Source of the DNA: Myrmaecium sp. VS I D KN 1
Lineage: Eukaryota; Ascomycota; Dothideomycetes; Valsariales; Valsariaceae
Direction of reading: 5' to 3'
Assembly (NCBI GenBank): GCA_019775845.1
Contig: JADQAV010000002.1
Location: 124,001 to 188,000, forward strand
DNA length: 64,000 nt
Made by a program: the position numbers and the translations under genes. Under the pieces are notes generated by a model. The model did not search any database. It was not told where the DNA came from and saw only the letters and a program-made list of their open reading frames with translations. Below, piece after piece: positions 54,490-64,000 of the stretch (positions are counted from its first letter, which is position 1; every line of letters starts with the position of its first letter).

Positions 54490-57400
54490 ATGCCTCCCAC
54501 CTCTCCGCCGCTGACGTCCTCTTCATACATGTGCGACACCACTGGCAACGAGGGGGAGAAGCTTCTTTCGACGTCCGGCCTGGAAACGGCCACAGCCTAC
54601 CAAGGTCAGGGCTATATGCAAATCGGCGCCCAGCCAACCTGCAACGACGAAGCGATCGATCATGGTGAAGTCGCCGACACCTTTTCTTCCGAACGAGCAG
54701 AACCTCATGGCCTGGGAATTGGACGGAGCCGCCCTTCTTTAAGCTCCATCAGCCGGCGCGCTTCTACGCAGTCCGCTTTCCGGGTGCCTCTGGAGAGCGA
54801 AGGTGGCTCTCGTCGAGAAACGGCCAGTAACAGTTTCGTGGCATCCTCCGCAAACGCGCCGACGCAGTTTCCGCTTTATTCGCAGATCCCCAGTCCAGCT
54901 TCGGCCGGATTCGATGCTCAAGGCGGACCGAACAGCTATGAGAATTCACCGTGTTCAGTATCGAGTGTTCATAGCGACCTCGATCAGCCCTATCATCACT
55001 GTTCCCAGACGGAAGTGCTGACGAAAGAGGGCCCAAATCCTTCTGTCAGATCAATTCGATCAGCTTATGACGGTAAGTGCAGGCCCCACGCTCACGATTC
55101 TGTTTTGTATATTGAGACTTCTGCTCACGGAAGGGGCTTCTACAGATCAGTCCTTCGTCCCACAGACCGCATGCCCTACCAACCGCCATTTCTTCAAGGC
55201 CCGACAGAATTACCTTGCCATCACGATTCTGGTCTGTTCTATATTTTCAACGGTCTTCTCTCTCATCTTCCTCGTTCTGGCGCTCATTGCGCCCCGCTAT
55301 GGCCGACATGTTGGATCATTCTCTGGCGCAATCAGCCCTTCCAATGCCATCCTACTCACCTCGGTTATGGCCAAACTGATCGAACTCTCGTTTGTCACCT
55401 CCGTGGTGGCGTTCCTGGGCCAAGCGTTGAGTCGCAGAGCCATGAATAAGAACGGCGGCGTCAGCATCGCGGAGCTGAGCATGAGGAACTGGATCATGCA
55501 GCCTGGAACGTTGATGACCCATGCAGCCGGGTTGCGATATGCAGGGCGTACGATTCTGGGCGGGTTGAGCTTGTTGGCTGTGGCTGTGAGCATGTTCTAT
55601 ACCGCTGCCGCAAGTGCATTGGGTAGGTGAATTGATTCTCGTCGGATAGCCGGCGCTCGCTGACCGCAGACTGCTGCCAGTGCAACCACATTTGAGATAC
55701 GGGGATTATCAGGCGGCCCTCATGGTAGGAGACGTGTATTCCTCCTGGGCGAACCCAACCTACCTTGCACAGCAATGTTCGACGCCAATCACCGCATCAA
55801 TGGACGCATATAGCGGCACCACATGTTTGCAGATCGAGCATGCTGCGCAGGGCTACCACAACTACCAACGCTACCTCAGTTACTGGGAAGAGCTAGCAGG
55901 ATCCGGCGTAGGAACGACCGATCAGAAGCAGCGACCTCCCGGCTTTGGTATATTCCATGAGGATACGCTGATCAACGCTTCGTGGGTGGAGACGGTGGAC
56001 ACGAACCAGGTCTCGCAACTCTACAAACGCATCATCAACAACGTCAGCCTCGCCATGCCCCACGCGGGGATATACCAGGCGGCCCGGCACCCGGACAACC
56101 ACATCATGCAGCCGGAAGATCTGGACGGGCAAGGACAGTACAGCCTCCACGCCTCGGTGCCGAGCCCAGTCGTCAACGTCATGTGCGCGAACATGGAAGC
56201 AGAAGAACTTGCACCGTTGGTGTACGAGATGTGGCCGAACGCCGTCACGCCGGTGAATCTCACATGGGAAACCACCTACGCCCAGTCTCACAACAACCGG
56301 ACCGTCGTCGACAGTCTGTTCGGCTGGAACGTGTCTTCTGACGCTCCTGCGCAGCGTCCTCCGACGTTCGCGAAGCTGCCACACGAGTACAATACGATAC
56401 TGAACCACACGGCCTGGGCGTATGGCAGATCGTCGATCTACCTGCTCGGGAGGGGCGGGGGCGCCTTGCGAGACATATACGTCCTCTGCGCGCTCAAAGC
56501 CAGCCTCACGCCTTTTTGCTCGACGCGCTACAATGCGACCGCTAATGGCAGCAGCATGGAAGCCATCTGCGAGGTCCCGGGCGATAGCTTGAGCTACAAC
56601 AACAGCTTGCCCGACGCGACTTCCGGCGCGGCGGCGGTCAGTGATGATTGGTTCAATGTCGCCTCTGAATGGGGCAACAGCCTTTCCCTTCACGCCGGGA
56701 TCAACGATAACAATGCCAGCAATGCCCGCCTGCTCACTCAGTATATTCTGAGCGGGGATTACGAGGAAGCGAAACTGAACCCAGCACTCCCATCCGTCGC
56801 AGAGGCCCTCGCCGTGCTCTCCGGCTGCACGCTCCTCCAATCCACCGAGAACACCCCATTCGTGACGTTCTGGAACTACACGACGACCATCCTCGACGAG
56901 CCGCAGCAGCAGTACTTCAACGCGAGCCTGCGCACGCTGTCCTACTCCTCCGGCCCGTCGAACGAGGCCAACAAGGCCTTCTTCCCCATCCTCTTCCTCG
57001 CCTTCGTCATCAACCTCTTCGTGCTGATCTACCTGCTCGTCCAGGGCGGGCTCGTCACCGACTTCTCCGAGCCGCCCAACCTGTTCAGCCTGGCGGTCAA
57101 CAGCCCGCCGAGCCGGGCGCTGGCGGGCAGCTGCGGCGCCGGCCCCACGGGCCCTCAGTGGGGCGTGCCCTTCGGCGTCGCCATGATCGGCGAGCACTTC
57201 TTCGTCGCGGACAAGGCGGACCGCGGGGTGGTGGTGGATGAGGCGAGCCGGGAGGAGAAGGAGCAGGATGGCGGCGCGCGTGTGGAGCCGAGCCCGGGGG
57301 ATGGGTGGTGGGCCGGCTGGCGTCGGATGTGGCACGGTCGTCCTCGTCGTCGTCGTGGTTGGAGCACGGGACGTAGCGAGGCGGCTGAGAGCGTCCCCAT

Positions 57401-57596
57401 GAGCGGGAGCACGGCGTACGATGGACCTGCGTCGGCGATGGCGAGCCCGGTGCTGTCGCGGTATGATGCGGGGGAGAGTCGGTTGCCGACGTGGCAGAGC
57501 TGCGCGCGCAGCCCGGATGCGGCGACGTTGGTGAACCGTGATTCCCCGATTGTGAGGATGTATAGCAAGTTTAGTAAGAGGCGGAGCTTTCTGTGA
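54490..57596 (+). CDS. four-TM membrane protein with a large glycosylated external domain, unknown function
   Basis: Exons 54490-55072, 55146-55622 and 55681-57596 give 991 residues. The first ~210 residues are Ser/Pro-rich and cytosolic. Three hydrophobic segments follow (about 217-243, 261-284, 325-352), then a loop of ~430 residues, a fourth segment (about 786-810) and a 180-residue Arg/Ser-rich tail. The big loop carries at least twelve N-x-S/T sites (for example NLT, NRT, NHT, NAT, NGS, NYT) and scattered Cys, so it should face the cell exterior or an organelle lumen. A late motif FSEPPNLFSLAVNSPPS right after TM4 and NPTYLAQQCSTPIT after TM3 are likely conserved family marks. I recognise related unnamed fungal proteins but no function. 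Confidence 0.75.
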
Positions 57597-58900
57597 GGAT
57601 GGATGAGTGCTTTTGTCTGGCTCTTGGGAGATGCCCACGCGCGACGAGAGGTAGTTCGAGGTTCACATCAAGCGATGTTCGTGGTGAACGTCTGAGGCTC
57701 CAGGGTGACGATGGTCGGATGGATTCATTTTAGATGTTCTTTTTTCTTCTTTCTTCTTAACTAGCGGGCATGAAGAATGCTCCTCTGCTCGAATGAGCTT
57801 TTACCGTCGGCGGATGTCTGGGGAAAGTGAATGATTTTATCATGAAATAATGACCGGACTTAATATGAACATGATCTATTGCAATCCTGAGCCAAAAGGC
57901 CTTCGAAGTATGTTTTAAGAAGATGACAGGCATGCCTACCGTGACGGAATCAGGATGCGAAAAAATTCTGAATCATGGCACTCACGTCGCCAGTACGGTT
58001 GCTGCAAACGGAGGAAAGACAAGAGTGAATATCGAGGAACGAACAAAGGGAGAGGTGAAAAAGTGAACAGCAGTTTGAGGGATGAGCCATTATGCGTGCA
58101 GCGTCGACGGGCGTTCCTTGTTCAATCAGTGGGAGGAGATACTACTGCATGTCATTCATTCACTGAAATCCTACCGCTCTCATCGTCCTACTCCTACCCG
58201 TTACGGGCAAGGTCCATCGCTGCAGGTTGGGCAGTTCGAGGCAGCCAAGGCAGACACGGCAGCCCACGGCAAGCCAAGGGAGTCCGGCAGCTCCGTAAGG
58301 CAAGGCAAGGCAAGCCTCAGGCCCCCTGACTGATGGAGAACGGGCAAGGCCGTCCACGCCGTCCAACAGCTGATGATTGATGATTCCCGCCGGCGCGTCA
58401 TATTCCCAGCCGCTCAGCCGCCAGGCCACCAGGCTAGCCAGTCCCCATGACCAGCCCAGACTGGATCCCAAAACTCCCCCGGCCCTGATGCCCAGATGGA
58501 TGCCCTGATGCCCTGATGCCCTGATGCCCAGAGATGCCCAGAGGTATGCAACACCCACACTCATCACCACCAACTCTAACCACTGCACTTCCTCCCACCA
58601 ACTTCCATCCATCCATCCCTCCGCAACCACCACCACCGTCACACCCACCACCCCGCTCATCCTCGACGTCCTGTACGCAGACTGCCATCGACCACCAACC
58701 TTCCACAACCCTCCATCGCCTTGATCCATTCGCCTTCGCCGTGATCCTCAATCTCACCTCCCCGCGCGCCCAGCCTGACTTTCTTACCTGAAACGTCGCA
58801 TCCACGCAACAAGCACGACAACCTCCCGCCTCTTAATCTTCCTTGCGACGTAGCCTGTCATAGCCGCTCTGGCCCTCATCTCACTCGTAGGAGCGCTCAA
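57597..58900. other. 1.3-kb intergenic region with short tandem repeats
   Basis: Between two + strand genes. It contains GGCAA repeats near 58297-58315 and an 8-bp repeat cluster at 58485-58543. Open frames over the C-rich part (58524-58800) are low-complexity Pro/Ser/Thr and are not called. Confidence 0.5.
58485..58543. repeat. 8-bp repeat cluster (CTGATGCC units)
   Basis: Four copies of CTGATGCC, three of them head-to-tail, plus related GATGCCCAGA words in 59 bp, about 360 bp upstream of the next start codon. Confidence 0.75.
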
Positions 58901-60067
58901 ATGAGTGCCACTCTGGATACACGCGGCAAGGTCGCGCAAACGGACGCCGCCAACCCGCGCGATTCCTCCGTCCCTCTGCTCGACGACCGTCAGGGAGAAC
59001 AGCCTCGGGTGCGAGAAGGCGAGAAGCAAGTCAACGGCCTCAAGAGCAAGCGCCGGTTGTTCGGCTTCGGTAAGAAGAAGGACGACAAGTCCGCAGACAC
59101 CAACAACAACAAGGACATGCCACCGCCTCCAGCACCGAAAGCGTCTGCCACTTCCGCTCCTTCCACGACAGCGAGGCCTGTGTCCCCATTGCAACCCTCT
59201 GCTCTCGAACGCAAACCGCAAGCAGCGTCGCCGCAGAGAAGCCCGCGGATCTATCCTGCCATGCCCTCGCCTAGCCGCCGTTACCGGTCCTCCTCTCCCG
59301 GTCTACACTCCCCCGCATCCTCCCAGATATTCGAGCGCAATGTCCAGGAAAGTCTCTTGCCTGGTGAGGTTTCGCCGGCGATACCGTCACATATCCAGAC
59401 CGAAGACCACATCCCGCCTGTCCTTGAGGCCTCGTCAATCGCAATCACGGACGACCATCTGAATCCGGATGAGGTGGAGATCGTCATGCACGCCGCTCAT
59501 CAGCCCGCTGTTGTCGCCGTGAGCGGGAGCATGGAGGGCTCCATGGTCTCTCCGTCGGTGCCTTCAGCTCCCTCGGCTTCGGCGGACGACATCAGCGCTC
59601 ACCAGCCCGACGCCGACGATTCCGCTTCCAACTACGGTTCCCTGGACGCCGCAGACATCCGCCGTCTCAGCTTCATCTCCTTCGCCGACGTGGTGCAGGC
59701 CGAGCACGCGGAGACCAACCGAGAAGCCATGCACTTGCTCAGCATGTCCTCCGCAAACAACCGCTCCCCCTCTCCCGTGCGCTCACCCGCCTCGTCCCAC
59801 GGCATGAGCACGTCCCCGCCCACGAGCCAGGCGACCTCGCTGAAAGGCTTCGACGCCGTATCCCCCAAGTACGCCCGGACGCCCGGCAGCCCGGTGGCCG
59901 CGCAAGGCACTCACAGTCCGCCTTTGGGTGGCGGAGATCTCCACGTCGAGACGATGCGTCAGGCGCTCCGCAAGACGGGCAGTGGGGATCTGAGCGGTGC
60001 GAGGAGTCAGCCTTTGAGCGCGGTTAGTTTTGAAGATACGCCTGCGGATCGACCGCCGTTTAGGTGA
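58901..60067 (+). CDS. Ser/Pro-rich fungal protein of unknown function
   Basis: A 388-residue single-exon protein, disordered over most of its length. Two ordered-looking blocks stand out. One is around residues 145-200 (FERNVQESLLPGEVSPAIP, HIQTEDHIPPVLEASS, ITDDHLNPDEVEIVMH). The other is around residues 245-275 (YGSLDAADIRRLSFISFADVV). The N-terminus has a basic patch LKSKRRLFGFGKKK. Many SP sites suggest phosphorylation. The block pattern is one I associate with unnamed conserved ascomycete proteins. No domain, signal peptide or TM segment is seen. Confidence 0.7.
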   Translation: MSATLDTRGKVAQTDAANPRDSSVPLLDDRQGEQPRVREGEKQVNGLKSKRRLFGFGKKKDDKSADTNNNKDMPPPPAPKASATSAPSTTARPVSPLQPSALERKPQAASPQRSPRIYPAMPSPSRRYRSSSPGLHSPASSQIFERNVQESLLPGEVSPAIPSHIQTEDHIPPVLEASSIAITDDHLNPDEVEIVMHAAHQPAVVAVSGSMEGSMVSPSVPSAPSASADDISAHQPDADDSASNYGSLDAADIRRLSFISFADVVQAEHAETNREAMHLLSMSSANNRSPSPVRSPASSHGMSTSPPTSQATSLKGFDAVSPKYARTPGSPVAAQGTHSPPLGGGDLHVETMRQALRKTGSGDLSGARSQPLSAVSFEDTPADRPPFR

Positions 60068-60670
60068 TTGCTGCCTGCTTGGGCACACGTAGGCACGGGC
60101 ATGCCCTCCCTTTTCTTTCATGGCTTATGCCCTTGGTTCGGCTTTCCACCGTCCTTTTTTTCCTTTTCTTTTTCATACGACTTCAGTGAGCCCCGATATT
60201 GGTTATGCGTTTATCTCGTTCTCCTCTTTTCTTCTCCTTCTTCGCCTCACTTCTCCTCCTTCTTCTCTCGGTGACCTCCGGGCTGGTTCTATTTTGGCGT
60301 CGTGCTCGCCTCCCACCTGTTCACGCCCTCCACACACTACCCACATTTACGAGTTGGAAGGTGTCCGTTGGGGCTTTTTTTCTTTCCTTTCTTTCCCCTA
60401 TTTTCGTCTTTTTATCTTTCCTTCCTCTCCAATTCCGAACCGAGCAAATCAAATGAACAAGCGGAAGGCGCGCGCGATAACTGAACAGGAGGGCTGGACG
60501 GGGGGAAAGGGGGAAGACAATGGATATCCTTTTTTATCTTTTATTTCTTTTCACTTTTTCACGTTTTCTGCAGCTTTGATGGGATTGAGTTCCTTTTTTT
60601 TACGTAGGCGGGCGAGCGAAATATGAGGGGGTTTACTTTTTATTATGTTATTTACGTATATCTTATTTGA

Positions 60671-60694
60671 TACTGCTACTGCTACTGCTACTGC
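60671..60694. repeat. (TACTGC)4 microsatellite
   Basis: Four perfect 6-bp units in the long spacer. Confidence 0.9.
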
Positions 60695-60797
60695 GATTGG
60701 TCTACTGGTGTGTTGATATGTACTGCTGCTTGCTACTCGCTACGGCTCGTGAGCGAATGCGTTGAGGTTATATGCGGTTGGTCGAGCGACGAGTTCA

Positions 60798-60869
60798 CGA
60801 GTACACTTGAGACGGGCCTGACGTTGACTTTTACGAGTTCACTTGAGATAGGCCTAATATTGTCCTTTA
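60798..60869. repeat. 36-bp imperfect tandem duplication with one-way C-to-T and G-to-A changes
   Basis: Copy 1 (60798-60833) and copy 2 (60834-60869) match at 28 of 36 positions. Five of the eight differences are C to T or G to A going from copy 1 to copy 2, and both CpG sites at positions 16-17 and 25-26 of copy 1 read TA in copy 2. Confidence 0.8.
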
Positions 60870-61753
60870 TTCTGGGTAGGTATATTCATTATCAGATCAT
60901 ATACCGCATCTCTTGAGACGGGAAGCTCCGATGAATGCGCTGTATCCGTATATCCTCGGCGGAACGGATCGCTTCCTGCTTCCATATATATGCCTTACGT
61001 GGCGAGTGGGTACCGAATAAGGAATTGACGTGCCATCATTCGTCAAGGGAGAGAGCGAGATCGATCACGCACGCGCGCGCGCATCGGGAATCCAGTCCAG
61101 TCCAGTCCTGTCCCGTCTGTCAGGCTTCCAGAAGGATGATGGAAGGTGGGCAGCACACGTTGCTGCTGCGCGCTATCACGTTTGTTTATAGGTAGGTAGG
61201 TCAATAGGAAGAATGGGAAATAGAACAAAACCATGTGGATTGGTTGGATGATGGTTAAGCACCTAGTTATTTAAGATCTGACAGGTCCCGGTTATTGCCC
61301 GTTGCCGTTCGGAAACAATGAATGTGGGTTTTTTTGTTCCTTCCCTAATTTTTGTAGGAGGATCCATGGCGCGGACGCCAGGCCTGTCTTTCGGTGCTGC
61401 TTAGGTAGGTACTCCACTCTTTGTGCCTGCTTGCCCCGTCCCAACGTTCTTCGTGGTGGTGGTGGTGCCTTTTCCAATTGTTTGTTCAAGGGCACAGGCA
61501 AGGGGGGTTCAAAGTTTCCAATTGTGACCTTCCCACCACCCGACCTTGTCAACCTCAGGACCCGCTTACTCCCGCGGAACCAAAAGACCCTTTCCGTTCC
61601 CAATTCCCCCTAAACCGACCTCAATTCCCCTCCCCCCGTGTGGTCCCCCCCTCCTCACCCCCCTTTGTGTGAACAAATCCCCAAACCAATTCCACCCGAA
61701 CGGAACGGCAGTGGGAGAGAAGTGGAAGGCTCGACTCGGTTCTCAAACAGGAA

Positions 61754-61824
61754 CCCCTCCCTCCCTCCCTCCCTCCCTCCCGTCGTCTTCTCCGCACACC
61801 ACCACCACCACCACCACCACCACC
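61754..61824. repeat. adjacent (CCCT)n and (CAC)n simple repeats
   Basis: A run of CCCT units (about 61754-61780) is followed within 15 bp by a run of CAC units (about 61795-61824). Both lie about 550-600 bp upstream of the RasGAP start codon. Confidence 0.85.
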
Positions 61825-62362
61825 GCGCGCGCGATCCCCCCTCCCCGGGCACGCTCCGCGGCGACGTCCCTGCCACTGCTTTCGAAACACCCAAGAACAT
61901 GGGCCGAGGAAGCGAGGGAGTCCTGGAAACCACCACCTTGTCCTCGCCCTAGGAGAGTCGCTGTCACTGTTCACCGTTCACCGTCACTGTCACCGTCACC
62001 CTGCCGCCCTCCTCCTGCTACTCTTCAATCCGCCTCGCGATCCTCCTGCTCCCGCTCCCGCCCTCCCTCCCCCTTCGAACACCCCGGCCTTTCTTCAAAC
62101 AACTCTCCCGCCGGCTTTCATCGCAACGCAGCAGCAGTTCGGACCGGGCGGTCTGGCCCTGATGCCGACGACCATTGAACAATCTTGATACTCCCCGTCC
62201 CCCTCAGCTGTTCGTTTCGTTGGGGCTCAGAAAAGTTTCGGCGCGGGAAAAAAGGTCCTCGCGGTTGGTGTCTTCGACCGTTGCGGATAGCCACGACGGC
62301 CAGCCGGTCTGAAACAATCTAAGACATATCTTTACTAGGATCCCAGGTCCAACCGTCTCGAC

Positions 62363-64000
62363 ATGGACGCCACCCCTTCCCGGCGGAGGAAAGGGTCCGC
62401 CAAGCAGGAGCCGCCTCTGCCCGAGGATGGCGGCCGCGACGAGGCCGCGCAGCAGAGCTCGACCGTACGAGCGGTCACGCCCGAGCATCCGTCCGAGGAG
62501 GTGCCCCCGGAGACGGCGACCGTCACCTCCGCACCCGCGTCCCCCCATCTCGCCGCGAGGAACAAGGTGTCGGCCAGCTCGTTGGTGGCCCGGTCAGCGT
62601 CAGGCGAGAGCGGATACTCGGTCAGAAGTCAGAGGGATCCCGCGTCGCGGCCGCGGACACGCACGATGGAGGAGCGAACGTTGCGCGACCGCTCCCCAGG
62701 TACACTTTACATGATGGCCCGCCATCGCCTCGGCCCGGCGCGTTCCACAGGCTCACCGGCTTATCAAGCCGTCGACGAAGCGCTCACGTCCGTCCCCCCG
62801 CCGCCTCTTCCGCTCCGCGTCTCCGCCTCGCACTCCGGCAAAGGCGGCAAGCAGCAGCGAGAACAGCCGTCGCGAGCGTCGTCGCCGACCTCGCACGCGA
62901 GCCCGACGACGTCCCAGCCGGACTCGTGGGTGTCGCCCGTGCCGTCGTCGGATGCTCGCAAGGTCCTTCATCTCATGCGGTCGACGTGCGGGAAGATGCA
63001 GGGGATGCTGGCCTTTCGGCGTGGCGAGGGACATGCGTGGGCTTTGTCGTATTGTCACATCAACGAGGAGACGGGCAGTTTGGTCTACGAGCCGAAGAGT
63101 GATAATTCATACCACAAGACGCTGGTGCCGGACTTGCGTGGCTGCAGAGTGAGGAGCGCGTTCGATGCGGAATCGTACACGGCGTATATCGATGTCATGT
63201 CGGCCAACGTCCGGCTGGGTGTGCATCTGCGCCCGCCGACTCAGGAGGAGTATGACTCGTGGTTTGCTGCCCTGCTTTGTTGGCAGCCGATCGCACCGAA
63301 AGGGATTCAGAACAAGATGGCGAAGCCACAAACGTCAATCGTCACGGAACGGCGCCTTGCGGACATCCGAAGACATTCCGAAGTGTCCCTGTTGAAGGAA
63401 GCTCCGATAATCAAGGTGGGCAAGATGATCTACTGGGACAACCACGTGTCGTATACCGGCGCCGGCGTCAAATCCACCGCGCGACCGCCGGTGTACCGCA
63501 TCCAGACCTACGGGTCGCGGCGGTGGCGGCGGGTGTCGTGCACGTTGCGGGAGAACGGCGAGCTGAAGCTGTACTCGGAGGACGTCAGCCTGGTGTCGGT
63601 GGTGCAGCTGTCGCAGCTGTCGCGGTGCGCGGTGCAGCGGCTGGACCCGTCCGTGCTGGACAACGACTTCTGCATCGCCATCTACCCGCAGTACACGGCG
63701 GCGTCGTCGTCGGTGTCGCTGCTCCGGCCCATCTTCCTCTCGCTGGAGTCGCGCGTGCAGTACGAGGTCTGGATCGTGCTCCTGCGCGCCTTCACCATCC
63801 CCCAGCTCTACGGGCCGAAGCAGCCGACGGTGGCGGAGGATCTGAGCTCCTCGCAGACGTTCGCGGCCGCCTCGCAGGACATGTTTCGCATGGAGCGGCT
63901 GCTGCAGGTGCGCGTGATCGAGGCGAGGATGCTGCCGCCGATGAGTCCTAAATTCAACGAGACGGAAGGAAGCCGGCGGCCGGTATCTGGACTCAACCCG
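62363..64000 (+). CDS. Bud2/Cla2-type Ras GTPase-activating protein, 5' part (runs off the window)
   Basis: 546 codons are visible from ATG 62363 without a stop or intron; the frame is open at the right edge. Residues 1-200 are disordered, Ser/Pro/Arg-rich. Residues of about 205-330 form a PH-like block (GKMQGMLAFRRGEGHAW, YHKTLVPDLRGCRVRSAF, PTQEEYDSWFAALLCWQPI, PKGIQNKMAKPQ). A second PH/C2-like block follows (YRIQTYGSRRWRRVSCTLRE, RVQYEVWIVLLRAF, PQLYGP). A C2 domain seems to begin at LLQVRVIEARMLP. This order is that of filamentous-fungal Bud2-like RasGAPs, which switch off a Rsr1-type GTPase in polarity control. The catalytic GAP domain should lie beyond the window, so the assignment rests on the N-terminal pattern. 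Confidence 0.72.
   Translation, partial: MDATPSRRRKGSAKQEPPLPEDGGRDEAAQQSSTVRAVTPEHPSEEVPPETATVTSAPASPHLAARNKVSASSLVARSASGESGYSVRSQRDPASRPRTRTMEERTLRDRSPGTLYMMARHRLGPARSTGSPAYQAVDEALTSVPPPPLPLRVSASHSGKGGKQQREQPSRASSPTSHASPTTSQPDSWVSPVPSSDARKVLHLMRSTCGKMQGMLAFRRGEGHAWALSYCHINEETGSLVYEPKSDNSYHKTLVPDLRGCRVRSAFDAESYTAYIDVMSANVRLGVHLRPPTQEEYDSWFAALLCWQPIAPKGIQNKMAKPQTSIVTERRLADIRRHSEVSLLKEAPIIKVGKMIYWDNHVSYTGAGVKSTARPPVYRIQTYGSRRWRRVSCTLRENGELKLYSEDVSLVSVVQLSQLSRCAVQRLDPSVLDNDFCIAIYPQYTAASSSVSLLRPIFLSLESRVQYEVWIVLLRAFTIPQLYGPKQPTVAEDLSSSQTFAAASQDMFRMERLLQVRVIEARMLPPMSPKFNETEGSRRPVSGLNP

Larger units (their letters stand above)
60068..62362. other. 2.3-kb intergenic region, the longest in the window
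   Basis: It separates the Ser/Pro-rich gene from the RasGAP gene. It holds T/C-rich DNA, a TACTGC repeat (60671-60694), a 36-bp imperfect duplication (60798-60869), alternating CG/CA near 61065, CCCT and CAC runs (61754-61824), and TAGGTA words. Open frames over the last kilobase (for example 61546-62178) are low-complexity and lack domains. Much of it is probably promoter and 5' leader of the RasGAP gene. Confidence 0.5.

Noticed and set aside
61546-62178. 210-codon Pro/Ser/Thr-rich frame before the RasGAP
   Set aside because: Built on CCCT and CAC simple repeats, with no domain.

Overview
This window is nuclear DNA from a filamentous ascomycete (Pezizomycotina). The evidence is the gene content (a gluconeogenesis Zn2Cys6 factor of the AcuM/Rds2 type, a fungal Spo22/Zip4, Fta7/CENP-Q, Met8, Rad14, Tom1 and a Bud2-type RasGAP) and the many short introns of about 45-125 bp, with GTRNGT donors, CTRAC-like branch sites and YAG acceptors. 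I cannot fix class or genus from sequence alone; the GC-rich coding would suit a dothideomycete or a eurotiomycete. I see no rRNA, tRNA, CRISPR array or recognisable transposon or virus relic.

Layout, left to right. 0-12 kb: an alpha-glucoside-type sugar transporter (-), mitochondrial inner-membrane protease Imp2 (-), a mitochondrial rhomboid (-), dihydrofolate reductase (-), siroheme synthase Met8 (+), an ABHD11/Imo32-like mitochondrial alpha/beta hydrolase (+) and an acyl-protein-thioesterase-like protein that has lost its catalytic triad (+). 12-20 kb: a DUF1275 membrane protein (+), the NER protein Rad14/XPA (+), phosphoserine phosphatase (-) and a CENP-Q/Fta7 kinetochore protein (+). 20-32 kb: the AcuM-like regulator (+, zinc cluster split over tiny exons), the intron-rich meiotic Spo22/Zip4 (+, about 17 exons), Kin17 (-), frataxin (+), AP-3 sigma (-), Dph3 (-) and a GNAT acetyltransferase (+). 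33-40 kb: two large genes of unknown role, a Cys-containing fungal family protein and a GHKL-fold ATPase-like protein with a nuclear-type basic tail, then a BLOC-1 subunit 1 homologue. 41-53.5 kb: the giant HECT ubiquitin ligase Tom1/HUWE1 (3,972 residues predicted). 54-64 kb: a heavily glycosylated four-TM protein, a Ser/Pro-rich unknown, and the 5' part of a Bud2-type RasGAP that runs off the right edge.

Most genes are unlinked housekeeping functions with no operon-like logic. Loose themes are mitochondria (Imp2, rhomboid, ABHD11-like, frataxin) and genome maintenance (Rad14, Fta7, Spo22, Kin17). The most promising undescribed object is the GHKL-ATPase-like gene at 36.4-39.4 kb. It carries a textbook ATP-binding N-box and glycine motif, has no named family that I recognise, shows one apparent single-base frame break, and lies beside another unnamed fungal-family gene. 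Exon boundaries below were read by eye from splice signals and reading-frame continuity; no alignment was run.
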